This document shows, one piece after another, positions 17,199 through 26,813 of a stretch of 56,882 bases of DNA. A program made the position numbers and the translations under genes. A model generated the notes under the pieces. The model was not told the origin of the DNA. It made no database searches and was given only the letters and a program-made list of their open reading frames with translations. Numbering within the stretch: the first letter of the stretch is position 1; each line of letters starts with the position of its first letter. Location: contig CAKPCK010000009.1 in NCBI GenBank assembly GCA_934141555.1, forward strand, positions 1 through 56,882, given 5' to 3'. The DNA comes from an uncultured Clostridia bacterium. GTDB taxonomy: Bacteria > Bacillota > Clostridia > TANB77 > CAG-508.

Positions 17199-18182
17199 AT
17201 GATACCAAGAGACAAAAATCCTGATTATTTGAATTCTTTTTTGGATTATTCTATTACAATTCTAAATAAATCACCAAATTCCGTAAAAGAGTATAATTAT
17301 GATTTAACTAATTTTTTTAGATTTATTATGATTCGTTTTAATATGACTAATGAAGATGATCCTGAAAAAATTGATATAACACAATTTACAAAAGATGACT
17401 TAAAAAGAATAACACTTGAAGATATTCATTCATATGTTTCTCATTTAGCTATTGATAATAGAGCAAAAGCCACAACAAGAGCCAGAAAAATATCAACGAT
17501 AAGAATATTTTTTAAATATATTACAGTAAAAGAAAAATTATTAGATGTAAACCCTGCTCAGAACCTTGAAACACCAAAACTTGAAAAAAGAATGCCAAAA
17601 TATCTCTCATTAGAACAAAGCCAAAAACTTTTAAAAGTTGCTGATAATACTGATAATCGTAATTACAAAAGAGATTTTGCTATTACAACACTTTTCCTAA
17701 ATTGTGGAATGAGATTATCTGAATTAGTCGGAATTAATATTCGCGATATTGATTTTGATGAGAATAAAATGACTGTTATAGGAAAAGGCAATAAAGAACG
17801 TGTAATTTATTTAAATAAATCATGTATCAATGCAATTAAAGATTATCTCTCTTCAAGACCAGCTCCTTCTCTTATAAAACGTGATTCAAAAAATTCAGAA
17901 AAAGCTTTATTTCTTAGTGAACAAAAAAAACGTATAAGTAATAGAACTGTTCAATTAATTATTACAAAAGAATTAGAAGCGGCTAGATTAGATACAAAAA
18001 AATTATCAGTTCATAAACTAAGACATACTGCAGCAACTTTAATGTATCAATATGGTAATGTTGATATTAGAGCCTTACAAGAATTACTAGGACACGAAAG
18101 TATTGCTACAACAGAAATTTACACACATGTAAGTAATGAACAAGTTAGAGAAGCTATTGAGAAAAACCCTTTAAATAAATAA
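17199..18182 (+). CDS. Xer-type tyrosine recombinase
   Basis: 327 residues. The SAM-like N-terminal core-binding domain (about 5-125) and the catalytic domain carry the expected set: Arg in MRLSELVG, Lys in GKGNKERVIY, HKLRH, the LLGHES histidine and the nucleophile Tyr in TTEIYTH. Length and organisation match XerC/XerD-like chromosome-dimer recombinases more than phage integrases. No flanking direct repeats or adjacent excisionase were found, so a housekeeping role is more likely than island integration, but I cannot assign XerC versus XerD. TTAAGGAG lies eight bases upstream. Confidence 0.88.
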   Translation: MIPRDKNPDYLNSFLDYSITILNKSPNSVKEYNYDLTNFFRFIMIRFNMTNEDDPEKIDITQFTKDDLKRITLEDIHSYVSHLAIDNRAKATTRARKISTIRIFFKYITVKEKLLDVNPAQNLETPKLEKRMPKYLSLEQSQKLLKVADNTDNRNYKRDFAITTLFLNCGMRLSELVGINIRDIDFDENKMTVIGKGNKERVIYLNKSCINAIKDYLSSRPAPSLIKRDSKNSEKALFLSEQKKRISNRTVQLIITKELEAARLDTKKLSVHKLRHTAATLMYQYGNVDIRALQELLGHESIATTEIYTHVSNEQVREAIEKNPLNK

Positions 18183-18202
18183 TATCGAAAGGAATTAATA
18201 AT

Positions 18203-18703
18203 ATGAATCCATTATTTAAAAACATAACTAAATATACCGAAAAAAGTTACCAACAATTTGTTAATTTTCATGGAAATAAATTTAATCTATCTTATAATTC
18301 TTATACTATAATTACATTTATCTTAATAATATATTGTATTTTTTATAGTATATCTCAAAAAACATTTTGGCTCACACTACTTTTTATAATAATGTTTATT
18401 GGATATATTATCATAAGAATTTATATTCCAATAAAAAGATATGAAAAAACTAAAAATAAATTGGAAAATAAGTCATCATCTTTTACATTTAATTTTTATA
18501 AATTTTTCTTTGAAATAGACAAAACAAAAATATATTATTTTAAATTATACAAAGTATTTGAAACTAAAGATTATTTTTATTTATATATTGATGAAGATAC
18601 AGCTTTTTTAGTAAGTAAATCAGGATTTAAAATTGGTAACGCTACAGATTTTTCTGAATTTATAAAGAAAAAATGTATGTTTAAATATAATAAAGAAAAA
18701 TAA
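18203..18703 (+). CDS. YcxB-like membrane protein
   Basis: 166 residues: two hydrophobic helices (about 34-51 and 56-75) followed by a YcxB-like C-terminal domain (about 80-160; KVFETKDYFYLYIDEDTAFL, VSKSGF). The function of this family is unknown; it is found in Firmicutes membranes. It follows the recombinase by 20 bases with GAAAGGA before the ATG, so it is probably cotranscribed. Confidence 0.75.
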   Translation: MNPLFKNITKYTEKSYQQFVNFHGNKFNLSYNSYTIITFILIIYCIFYSISQKTFWLTLLFIIMFIGYIIIRIYIPIKRYEKTKNKLENKSSSFTFNFYKFFFEIDKTKIYYFKLYKVFETKDYFYLYIDEDTAFLVSKSGFKIGNATDFSEFIKKKCMFKYNKEK

Positions 18704-18714
18704 TCATATATTCG

Positions 18715-18742
18715 ACAAAATATTCCTTCTATTCATATTATA
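18715..18742 (+). promoter_or_regulatory. Candidate sigma-K promoter of spoVFB
   Basis: AC (18715-18716), 17 bases, then CATATTATA (18734-18742) fits the mother-cell sigma-K pattern AC-N16/17-CATAnnnTA. Dipicolinate synthase is a classic sigma-K product, which supports the call. AT-rich background makes chance matches possible. Confidence 0.55.
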
Positions 18743-18773
18743 TATAAATAATATGAAAGGAGGATTTTTTATT

Positions 18774-19352
18774 GTGCAATTAGAAGGAAAGCGAATTGGT
18801 TTCGTTTTTACAGGATCATTCTGTACATTTAGAAAAACTATTGAAGAATTGAAAAAAATTGTCAAATCAAAAGCAACGGTAATTCCTATTATGTCTGAAC
18901 ATAGTTATACAATGGATACAAAATTTGGAAATGCTATTGATTTTATAAATGAAATAGAAGATATTACAAATGAAAAAATTCTACATACAATTCAAGATGT
19001 AGAACCATTAGGTCCAAAAGATATGCTTGATATTTTAGTTGTTGCTCCTGCAAGTGGAAATACAATGGCAAAACTTGCAAATGATATAATTGATGGAACT
19101 GCTACTATGGCTGTAAAGTCTCACTTACGTCGTGAAAGACCTGTTGTAATAGGGATTTCCACTAATAATGGTCTTTCTGGGGCTTGTGAAAATATTGGCA
19201 AATTATTGAATAGAAAACATTACTACTTTGTTCCATTTAGGCAAGATAATCCTATTACTAAACCTCGTTCTCTTGTTTTTGACCCAAGTTATTTGTCTAA
19301 AACAATTGAATATGCTTTAGATAATGAACAAATTCAGCCTATTATTTTATAA
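18774..19352 (+). CDS. spoVFB: Dipicolinate synthase subunit B
   Basis: 192 residues, flavoprotein fold. With SpoVFA it converts dihydrodipicolinate pathway intermediate to dipicolinic acid in the mother cell, for loading into the spore core. Family signatures: GFVFTGSFCTFRKTIEEL at the N-terminus, VVAPASGNTMAKLANDI, RRERPVVIGISTNNGLSG and the C-terminal FVPFRQDNP. The start is a GTG at 18774 with AAAGGAGG ten bases upstream; an ATG at 18753 precedes that site and is not usable with it. The partner gene spoVFA is not adjacent: ycxB-like lies upstream and a convergent gene lies downstream. Confidence 0.93.
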   Translation: MQLEGKRIGFVFTGSFCTFRKTIEELKKIVKSKATVIPIMSEHSYTMDTKFGNAIDFINEIEDITNEKILHTIQDVEPLGPKDMLDILVVAPASGNTMAKLANDIIDGTATMAVKSHLRRERPVVIGISTNNGLSGACENIGKLLNRKHYYFVPFRQDNPITKPRSLVFDPSYLSKTIEYALDNEQIQPIIL

Positions 19353-19408
19353 TTAAAACTTAAACAGCTTTTAGAATTTTCATATTGATTCTTAGCCAGA
19401 AAAAGAAA

Positions 19409-19433
19409 AGAAGCGGTATTTAATACTGCTTCT
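19409..19433. terminator. Terminator between spoVFB and the 19439-19978 gene
   Basis: AGAAGCgGTATT pairs with AATACtGCTTCT. On the minus strand it is followed by TTTTCTTTTT, so it chiefly ends the minus-strand gene; it can also stop plus-strand transcripts. Confidence 0.8.
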
Positions 19434-19438
19434 TAAAA

Positions 19439-19978
19439 CTATGTATTTTCATTCATCAACAAATATTTACCCTCATAAACTTGTTTTACACCATCTATAT
19501 TTTCAAAATCTTTAGGCTCAACAAATCTGCTTTTTTTATTAAATTTACAAATATGTGCCTTTTCTAATACATCTGCAACAAAGAAACTACAAACATATCT
19601 ATTTTTGAAACGAACTGGAATTTTAAAAAATCTTAATACAATACCAATAAAATCATATTTATATAAATCAGAATGAAGTTTCATATATTTAATTATTTTT
19701 TTCAAATTTCTATATTGCTTTTTTGTAACTTCAATTTCGAATATTCTACAAGTTGTTTCATTAAATTTATTAAAAAATTCACCATTTCTGTTTTCAATAA
19801 CAAATCCACTATTTATTATTGAATTTAATTCTTTTCTACCAAAGCTATATATTTTATCACATTCTGGAGTTAATGATATTGCTATATGACTATATTTATA
19901 ATGTGTAAAAAGTTTTATGAGTCTTGATGGCATTGTATGTGTATGCATCTGTATAATATATATCTTATTGCTTTTCAT
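19439..19978 (-). CDS. Probable permuted papain-like (YiiX/NlpC-P60 related) hydrolase
   Basis: 179 residues. The catalytic His fits YSHIAISL (near residue 30) and the Cys fits YVCSFFVADVL (near residue 130); the His-before-Cys order is that of the permuted NlpC/P60-like YiiX/C92 group. No signal peptide. AAGAGGTG lies upstream. Enzymatic target is unknown: these proteins act on acylated or amide substrates. The assignment rests on the motif order and fold-like pattern, not on a strong overall match. Confidence 0.6.
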   Translation of the reverse strand: MKSNKIYIIQMHTHTMPSRLIKLFTHYKYSHIAISLTPECDKIYSFGRKELNSIINSGFVIENRNGEFFNKFNETTCRIFEIEVTKKQYRNLKKIIKYMKLHSDLYKYDFIGIVLRFFKIPVRFKNRYVCSFFVADVLEKAHICKFNKKSRFVEPKDFENIDGVKQVYEGKYLLMNENT

Positions 19979-20078
19979 TTGTTAGTTTATTCACCTCTTA
20001 TAATACTATTTTATCTTGTTACTTTTTATTACATCTTTTTAATTGTAACACAATAGACTATAATTGTCACTATTTCAT

Positions 20079-22190
20079 TTACAAAATATTAAAAATTAAT
20101 TCAACTCTGAATAAATCACCATCTAATTTCAAATTAAATACACCTTTTTGAATTTCTGTTAAATTCTGTGCTATTGATATTCCAAGTCCACTTCCCTCAG
20201 TTGTCCTTGATTTATCACCTCTAACAAATCTTTGCATTAATTCTTCTGCAGATATATTAAGTTTTTCTTTTGATATATTTTTCATTTCTATATATACTTC
20301 ATTTGATTTTTTTATTATATCAATATATACTCTTGAATTTTCTAAAGCATATTTTGAAATATTACTAAATAAATTTTCTACAATTCTATACATATATCTA
20401 CTATCTGCTAATATATATATTTCACTTTCTTTTGCTTCTAATAATATTTCTAATTTTTTCGCCTCAAACTTATCTTCAAATTCACCAATTGCTTGATTTA
20501 ATAATTCTACAATATTTATCTTTTCTAATTGTAGTTTTACATTTCCTGTAGAAACCTTTGAAGCTTCAACTAAATCCTCAATTAATTTTTTTAATCTTTG
20601 TGATTTTGAATCTAATATTTCTATATATTCATTAGCTTTTTCGTTTCTTATATCTTCCTTTTTTAATAAATCAATATAATTAATTATTGATGTTAATGGT
20701 GTTTTTATATCATGTGATACATTTGTTATTAACTCTGTTTTTAATCTTTCACTTTTTATTCTATCTTGTATTGCTCTCTCAAATCCATTTGATATATCAT
20801 TTATATAATCAACTGATTGATAAAATTCTGGTAAAAATTCTCTTCTTTCTAATGCATCATTATTATTTCCTTCATACATTTCTTTTAATTTTTCTTCTAT
20901 TTTATCATAATCTGCAATTGCTTTTAATATTCTAAAAACAAATATTATCACTATTCCTGTTTCAAGTAATGTTGTGAATATAAGATTTTGATGAAATATT
21001 AATAAAACGATAATTGCAAAAACAATTGCTATTATACAATCTAATATAAACTTTTTAGTTGTTTTATCAAAAAATTTTGATGTTCCTCTAAGTTCTTTAA
21101 AAAAGTTTTCTAACTTTGTAAACATTTTTCCAAAAATTTTAAAGAATTTTCCTATTATTGTAGTTTTCCAAAACATTTTTGCCTTTAATCTTCTTACTGT
21201 TGTATCAAATATTATTGCTATTACAATATATATTGAAAAATATGCAGTTACTACTAAAGAAACTTCTAAAGATATATCAGAAGGAGTTATACCTCCAAAT
21301 GTCATAAGCATTATTATTGTGAAAATTGCAACACTAATTCCTAATATAATTTCTAATGGTATTTTATCAAAATCTGTTGTTGAAATTCCTTCTACACCAT
21401 TTTTATGCCCTATTGATATACTTAAATATAATAAAATTAAAATTGTCATCATTGTTGATATTGGAACTAATACATAAATAACTGTTTGATATGGTTTTAA
21501 AATCTCAATAAATTCATTTGACAATGCTTGATTAGAATTCTCGGCAAACTTAGGAGTATATGATGTATAAATTTGGAAATCTTCTATATGTGCTGTTACA
21601 TATTCAATATCATTTTTATCTGATTTTCCTACAATAATTCCTTCTTCTGTTTCAATTTGAAGATCATCTGTTGAACCAATTTCTGTATTGTTTCTTGTAA
21701 AATATTTGTATGTAAATGATTCTTGATATTGCTTAGCTCTTTTCCTTAATATTGCGGAATCTGTCTCAACCTTGCCATTGACAATATTAAAAACTTGGTT
21801 CCCGTCTACATTTGCTATATAATCTTTTATTGACTCTATTGTACTTACTTCAGATGTTAGTTCAACATTTGTTAATGCCTTATTATTATACATCACTAAA
21901 AAATACATTTTTGGCGCATCATAACTAAATTCACCATTAGCCGAATAAAAAATATATGAATCTCCATCTTCAATATTTTTGTATTCTGGATTTTTGTATA
22001 TTAATTTTCGTGATATATCTGATAATCTTGTCATATATAATGACATAAATGATTCTGATTCAAAATATTTTTCTTCGTCATAATATGTGGCATCTTTTAC
22101 TTGAATATAAAATGTTGAAATTATTAATATTCCTATAAAAATTGGTAAAAATATATAACTTAATAATTTTAATATTCTACTTTTTCTCAT
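20079..22190 (-). CDS. Multi-pass membrane sensor histidine kinase
   Basis: 703 residues. N-terminal membrane helix, a long extracytoplasmic part (about 30-230), then further hydrophobic helices (about 232-260, 275-345, 385-425). The kinase core has the H-box NVSHDIKTPLTSI with phosphorylated His near 493, N-box (VENLFSNISKYA) and G-box (GSGLGISIAQ, about 666). With no HAMP or PAS recognised, the sensor part is large and lineage-specific. It lies 24 bases after the response regulator gene on the same strand and its partner is surely that protein. Signal unknown. Confidence 0.9.
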   Translation of the reverse strand: MRKSRILKLLSYIFLPIFIGILIISTFYIQVKDATYYDEEKYFESESFMSLYMTRLSDISRKLIYKNPEYKNIEDGDSYIFYSANGEFSYDAPKMYFLVMYNNKALTNVELTSEVSTIESIKDYIANVDGNQVFNIVNGKVETDSAILRKRAKQYQESFTYKYFTRNNTEIGSTDDLQIETEEGIIVGKSDKNDIEYVTAHIEDFQIYTSYTPKFAENSNQALSNEFIEILKPYQTVIYVLVPISTMMTILILLYLSISIGHKNGVEGISTTDFDKIPLEIILGISVAIFTIIMLMTFGGITPSDISLEVSLVVTAYFSIYIVIAIIFDTTVRRLKAKMFWKTTIIGKFFKIFGKMFTKLENFFKELRGTSKFFDKTTKKFILDCIIAIVFAIIVLLIFHQNLIFTTLLETGIVIIFVFRILKAIADYDKIEEKLKEMYEGNNNDALERREFLPEFYQSVDYINDISNGFERAIQDRIKSERLKTELITNVSHDIKTPLTSIINYIDLLKKEDIRNEKANEYIEILDSKSQRLKKLIEDLVEASKVSTGNVKLQLEKINIVELLNQAIGEFEDKFEAKKLEILLEAKESEIYILADSRYMYRIVENLFSNISKYALENSRVYIDIIKKSNEVYIEMKNISKEKLNISAEELMQRFVRGDKSRTTEGSGLGISIAQNLTEIQKGVFNLKLDGDLFRVELIFNIL

Positions 22191-22214
22191 TTTTAAAATT
22201 TTCTCCTCATAAAA

Positions 22215-22904
22215 TTAAATGTCTTCTACTTTATACCCTACACCCCAAATTACTTTTAAATATTTAGGTTCTTTAGGGTTTATTTCTATTTTTTCTCTTA
22301 TATGTCTTATATGTACTGCTATTATATTTTCAGCTGCAAAGCTTTCTTCTTCCCATATATTTGTATATATTTCATCTATTGAATATACTTTTCCTTTGTT
22401 TTGAGTTAAAAACTTCAAAATATTATATTCTGTTGGCGTAAGTTTTACTTCTCTTCCATCTACAATTACTTTTTTTAATTCATCATCAATTGTTAGATCT
22501 CCTGTTTTTATTAAATTTTCTTTTTCTGAAGAAATGTTATTTCTTGAACATCTTCTTATTATTGCATTTACTCTTGCTATTAATTCTGCTGGATTAAATG
22601 GTTTTGTTATATAATCATCTGCTCCTATATTTAATCCATTTATTTTGTCTATATCTTCTGATTTTGCTGATAATAATATGACTGGTATATCTTTACTTTT
22701 TCTTATTTCTTCTAATGTTTCTATTCCATCTTTCTTAGGCATCATTATATCCATTATTATTAAGTTAATTTTATTTTCACTTATTTGTTTTAAAGCTTCT
22801 TCTCCATCATAAGCTTTATATATTGTATAGTTTTCTTTTCCTAAGTATATTTCTATTGCTTTTACTATTTCTTTATCATCATCTACTACTAATACGTTAT
22901 ACAT
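22215..22904 (-). CDS. OmpR/PhoB-type response regulator
   Basis: 229 residues. A receiver domain (phosphorylated Asp in IIMDIMMPKKDG, acidic pocket DDDKE, Lys in ITKPFNPAEL) is joined to a winged-helix DNA-binding domain (VKLTPTEYNILKFLTQNKGK, VHIRHIREKIE, VIWGVGYKVED). AAAGGAG precedes the ATG. It is the first gene of the two-component operon with the histidine kinase. The target genes are not evident from context. Confidence 0.95.
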   Translation of the reverse strand: MYNVLVVDDDKEIVKAIEIYLGKENYTIYKAYDGEEALKQISENKINLIIMDIMMPKKDGIETLEEIRKSKDIPVILLSAKSEDIDKINGLNIGADDYITKPFNPAELIARVNAIIRRCSRNNISSEKENLIKTGDLTIDDELKKVIVDGREVKLTPTEYNILKFLTQNKGKVYSIDEIYTNIWEEESFAAENIIAVHIRHIREKIEINPKEPKYLKVIWGVGYKVEDI

Positions 22905-23006
22905 GAATTATTCTCCTTTATTAATTCTTTCTTTTCTCGCCATTATTATACCATGTTTTAAATTATTACGGAATATCTGTTTTATTAATTTTTTATTAAA
23001 AAGAAA

Positions 23007-23030
23007 AACAACCATTAAATTATGGTTGTT
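23007..23030 (-). terminator. Terminator downstream of the helicase/small-protein pair
   Basis: AACAACCAT and ATGGTTGTT form a 9-bp stem with a six-base loop; on the minus strand TTTTTCTTTTT follows directly. Confidence 0.88.
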
Positions 23031-23042
23031 TCCATCTTAATA

Positions 23043-23390
23043 TTAAGACTGAACTTTTTCTTGTAATTTTTTTAATTTAATGTCAATTTCTCCTTTTAGC
23101 ATTGCATTTATAACAATAATCTCACTAATTGATAAATCTTCTATGTTTATTTTTTCACTTTTTACATCCTCATATAATTTGAAAAATTTTTCTTTGTTCA
23201 TTTTTTCTATTTCATTAGTATTATCTTCTTCTGTGACATTTTCTATATTATTTTTTTCACTTATATTTTCAACTTCTTTTAGTTTAATATTTTTGATATC
23301 TGCTTTTTTATGAAAAATAGACTTAAAAAAATTTATTATTTTATCAAATATTGAATCATTTTTCTTTACAATCAAACTTTTATTAGTCAT
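23043..23390 (-). CDS. Small unknown protein with amphipathic N-terminal helix, pair with the helicase
   Basis: 115 residues from the ATG at 23390, chosen because AAAGGAG lies nine bases upstream. Residues about 12-28 (IFDKIINFFKSIFHKK) are an aromatic/basic amphipathic helix of the type that lies on membranes. A Glu/Asn-rich linker follows, then a C-terminal helical domain (KFFKLYEDVKSEKINIEDLS, then ISEIIVINAMLKGEIDIKL). The gene follows the helicase stop by 13 bases, so they form a two-gene unit. I recognise no named family. A role with the helicase is inferred from position only. Confidence 0.65.
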   Translation of the reverse strand: MTNKSLIVKKNDSIFDKIINFFKSIFHKKADIKNIKLKEVENISEKNNIENVTEEDNTNEIEKMNKEKFFKLYEDVKSEKINIEDLSISEIIVINAMLKGEIDIKLKKLQEKVQS

Positions 23391-23403
23391 TATATTTTCT
23401 CCT

Positions 23404-26400
23404 TTATCTTTCTTCATCTGTGTTTGATAAACTTCCACTTGGATTTGGTGATACAATTCTATCTATATTTTTCTTTCTTCTATCTACTTCACTATATTTC
23501 TTTTTAATTTCTTCAACTTCTTTTTCATCTACTTTATCTTTTTTTAATTTTTCATCAAGCATCTTATTAAGTTTTACAAGAGCTTTATTTAATGAAATTG
23601 ATTCTCTTCTTAAATCAGCTTCTAGTTTTGGTGAAAATTTTACAAATCTTTCTATTAAATCTGGGTTAGTCATTGATAATTTTACAACTTCTTCTTTCAT
23701 TTTTTTAGTTTCTTCACATTCTGAAGCAATTGCTGACAATGTATATGCTTCTGCCATTTTTTCATCTATAACAGCTTTAATTTCTTTAATAGATATTCTG
23801 TATTTTTTGCTTATTCCATCTAAGAATTTTCCTAAATTCTTTTCACCAGATTTTATATAATTAAATACATCAGTTGTTATTTGAAATTCTTGAACTAATT
23901 CTCCTTCGGTATTACGTCCTTTTCTATTTACTTTACAAGATGTAGATTTACAAATTCCTTCTTTATTAAATCCTTTTTCATCATATCCATCAATATCATA
24001 TCCTTGAGGATTTCTATAAGTTCCTGTTCTTTGATGTATTCCACTTGCTCTAAATAAGTCAAAATTCCAAATGCTTTCTCCAGAATAATATCTAGATTTT
24101 CCATTAAAAAGGTGTGCATCCAAACCATCTTCATCTCTTGTTTCAACATTTCTAGAATATTTTCCATTTTCAAGTTCCTTATGCCACATATTGGCTCTAT
24201 CAAATCCTCTTCTATTAATTCCATCATGATTATATCCTAATTTATCATAAGTTGTTCTTGTGAATTTATTTTTCCATTCCCCATTTTCATCTTTATAGAA
24301 GCCTCTTTGATCAAATGCTTCTCTCGTTGTTCTATGAAGCCCTGCTCTATCAAATCCATATCTATCATAACCATTATCATCATAGCCATCAGCATAACAA
24401 CCATATTCATCTTTTCCATCTTTAGAAAATTCTGTACCAGTATATATGTTTTTTCCAATGAAACTCTCTGGAAATTTATATTGAGAGTTTGCCATTACAA
24501 AACCATCTTTATCAACAACGTCTTCTGGCAACTCTTCTACTTTAATATCCAAAATTCCAGCATCAAATAAAGTCTTAAAATCATAACCATTTAAAGTCTG
24601 AACAATCTGTCTACTATTTTTAGGTCTTTTCCAAAAAGCCTCTCTAAACTGTTCTAATTCTTTACCAATTTCATATTCTTTATTAAAATCAAAATGTTGT
24701 CCTGTTATTTGGTTTATTTCTTTTAAAATTTTTTCTGCATTTTCTTCTGAAATATTATCAAAAAATTCTTTATTTAAAACTGTATTAGCATCAATTTGAA
24801 TTCCATTTTTTTTCAAAACTTGAGTAATATCTCTTAATCGTTCAAATCTACCTTTGGCATTTTTAGTATTTGACGTATATGTTTTACTTGTCTTTTTAAC
24901 TCCTGTTGTAGTTTTCTTTGCCTTTTTTACTTCTTGTAGTGAATCAATTGGAAGTTCTGTTCCATCTTTATATTTTACCAAAAGATTCATACATGAAGTC
25001 TTACCTGTTTCATCTTTATTAAAAGATATGCCTCCTTTGGCTATTTGATTTCTTTTTTCAAACATTTGATATAGATTAAGAAATTCATTCATTTCTCTTG
25101 GAAGCTCATAGAATGTTTGCTTTCCATCACTCATTTCCAAAAATCGTGTATAATTTCTAACAAAGTTTGCTCCAAAATCATAAACTTTAGGAATTTTTGT
25201 TTTTTCTGGATGCTCTGGATCAGGAGAAGTTATACATCTTCCAAGTTTTTGTAATAAATTTATACTTGGTCCGTTTTTTTCACTATTATTCCTTTCTGAA
25301 CCTGTTTGTTTAAACATAAATTCAGAATTAACTCCATCTGCATGAACACCTTCATCTAGCATTTTATATGTAACTAAAGCTGCATATATGTCTTTTCCAT
25401 CTTCTCTGCCGTATTTATTAAATTCTTCCAGAGTTTTTCTATTTTGAGAATTATCAAATTTTGAATGATATCCTTCTACAAAAACATTTTCTTCTCCAAC
25501 ACTACTTTTTACTAATTCTCTAACCTTTTTCTTGTATTCTTCAATAAAATCTTCTGTTTCTATTCCCTGAGGAGTTTCTGGAATAAAAACTGCTGTTTTA
25601 TCACCTAATTTTATATTTCTAGCCATTATTTCTTGAATTTTTTCTTTTTTTATTTTATTCCATTCTTCCTCACTATATTCCTCATATGTTTCAAGAGTCT
25701 CTCCCGCTTTTCTTATATACTTAGCTTTTCCAATAATGACATTCATTGTTCTATAGATTGTTTCTAAGTTATTTCTTTTTGTTTGAGCTGATACACTATG
25801 AGTTTTACTTTCATTTCTTTCAGCTTCAAAATATGCTTCTTCTACTTTTTTATACTCATCAGATTCATCTAATGTACATGGAAAGAAGATTATTTCTGGT
25901 TTAACAACTAAACCATTTTCAATTGCTTCTAATAAATTAAGATCTTTAGCTATGTATTTACTTGAAGATATTTCTTGCTCAGAATATCCAGTTGCACTTG
26001 CAATTTCTTTCATTACATTTTTTAAGTCTGCATCTCTTTCTGGAGTTGCTGTAATATTTAAAAATTTTGCTCTTGGGTGTGCTTGAACAAAACTCTTAAT
26101 TTTCTTTCCAAATGTTTCTGCTGCTCCTCTATGAGCTTCATCAAATATACAAAAATCTGCATCAACATCTTCTAAATATTCATCATTTTCTTTACTTAGC
26201 TTATCTCCATTTCCTCTTGACTTCATGCTTTGATAGCATTTTACTTTTAAATTCGGAAAAGCCTTCTTTACTTTTGCTTCTACTGATAGGCCTTTATATT
26301 CAGGTCTATCTCCTATCATATATTCACTAATTCTTTCTAATGTCTGTTGAACAATTCCATCATTTGGAGCAAAATAAAATATAGATGTTTCTGATATAAC

Positions 26401-26583
26401 TCCTTCTTTTTCACTTGATTTCATTTCTCTTGCCATAGCTTCAAGCGCAACATAAGTTTTTCCGCCACCTGTTGGCAATAATACTGTAGCAGATCTTTTT
26501 CCTTCATCGAATAATTGGTACATATTATCTATTGCTTCTTGTTGATAATCACGCAATTTAATTTTTTCAAATTCTATTCCCAT
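23404..26583 (-). CDS. DEAH superfamily-2 helicase with Gly-Tyr-Asp pentad repeats
   Basis: 1059 residues. Residues 1-200 hold a DExH core: Q-motif region RDYQQEAIDNM, Walker A LPTGGGKTY (36-44), DEAH (148-151), TAT (178-180). The second RecA-like domain carries MLDEGVHADGV and a motif VI-like QKLGRCIT (about 445-452). Residues about 725-880 contain runs of a five-residue unit G-(Y/F/I)-(D/N)-x-x, for instance GYDDNGYDRYGFDRAG and GYDIDGYDEKGFNKEG. A charged helical region ends the protein. GGAGG lies before the ATG. No nuclease or methylase motif was found. Most like restriction-type or defence helicases, but its biological role is unknown. Confidence 0.85.
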   Translation of the reverse strand: MGIEFEKIKLRDYQQEAIDNMYQLFDEGKRSATVLLPTGGGKTYVALEAMAREMKSSEKEGVISETSIFYFAPNDGIVQQTLERISEYMIGDRPEYKGLSVEAKVKKAFPNLKVKCYQSMKSRGNGDKLSKENDEYLEDVDADFCIFDEAHRGAAETFGKKIKSFVQAHPRAKFLNITATPERDADLKNVMKEIASATGYSEQEISSSKYIAKDLNLLEAIENGLVVKPEIIFFPCTLDESDEYKKVEEAYFEAERNESKTHSVSAQTKRNNLETIYRTMNVIIGKAKYIRKAGETLETYEEYSEEEWNKIKKEKIQEIMARNIKLGDKTAVFIPETPQGIETEDFIEEYKKKVRELVKSSVGEENVFVEGYHSKFDNSQNRKTLEEFNKYGREDGKDIYAALVTYKMLDEGVHADGVNSEFMFKQTGSERNNSEKNGPSINLLQKLGRCITSPDPEHPEKTKIPKVYDFGANFVRNYTRFLEMSDGKQTFYELPREMNEFLNLYQMFEKRNQIAKGGISFNKDETGKTSCMNLLVKYKDGTELPIDSLQEVKKAKKTTTGVKKTSKTYTSNTKNAKGRFERLRDITQVLKKNGIQIDANTVLNKEFFDNISEENAEKILKEINQITGQHFDFNKEYEIGKELEQFREAFWKRPKNSRQIVQTLNGYDFKTLFDAGILDIKVEELPEDVVDKDGFVMANSQYKFPESFIGKNIYTGTEFSKDGKDEYGCYADGYDDNGYDRYGFDRAGLHRTTREAFDQRGFYKDENGEWKNKFTRTTYDKLGYNHDGINRRGFDRANMWHKELENGKYSRNVETRDEDGLDAHLFNGKSRYYSGESIWNFDLFRASGIHQRTGTYRNPQGYDIDGYDEKGFNKEGICKSTSCKVNRKGRNTEGELVQEFQITTDVFNYIKSGEKNLGKFLDGISKKYRISIKEIKAVIDEKMAEAYTLSAIASECEETKKMKEEVVKLSMTNPDLIERFVKFSPKLEADLRRESISLNKALVKLNKMLDEKLKKDKVDEKEVEEIKKKYSEVDRRKKNIDRIVSPNPSGSLSNTDEER

Positions 26584-26813
26584 TATTTCCTCCGTTTTTT
26601 CCTATTGATATTTTGGATAAATATCAAAATTTGTGCTTTTGTTTTTCATAAATTTAAAACTTTAAATTTATTATATATTATTGTACTTTTTTTTTCAAGA
26701 AAAAATACATTTTTTTAATTTATTTATACATCAAAAATAATATACCTCTTTAAATACATTTGTTTATTTTAGTTAATTAGAATATTTTTCAAAATATTGT
26801 CAATATTAGAAAT

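Noticed and set aside
17199..18182. Integrase of a genomic island
   Set aside because: Motifs and length fit XerC/D, no attachment repeats or tRNA found near, and flanking genes look chromosomal.
23928..24458. Minus-strand open frames of 99 and 73 residues rich in Met/Ile inside the helicase gene
   Set aside because: They are alternative-frame shadows of the pentad repeat region, with low complexity and no start site.
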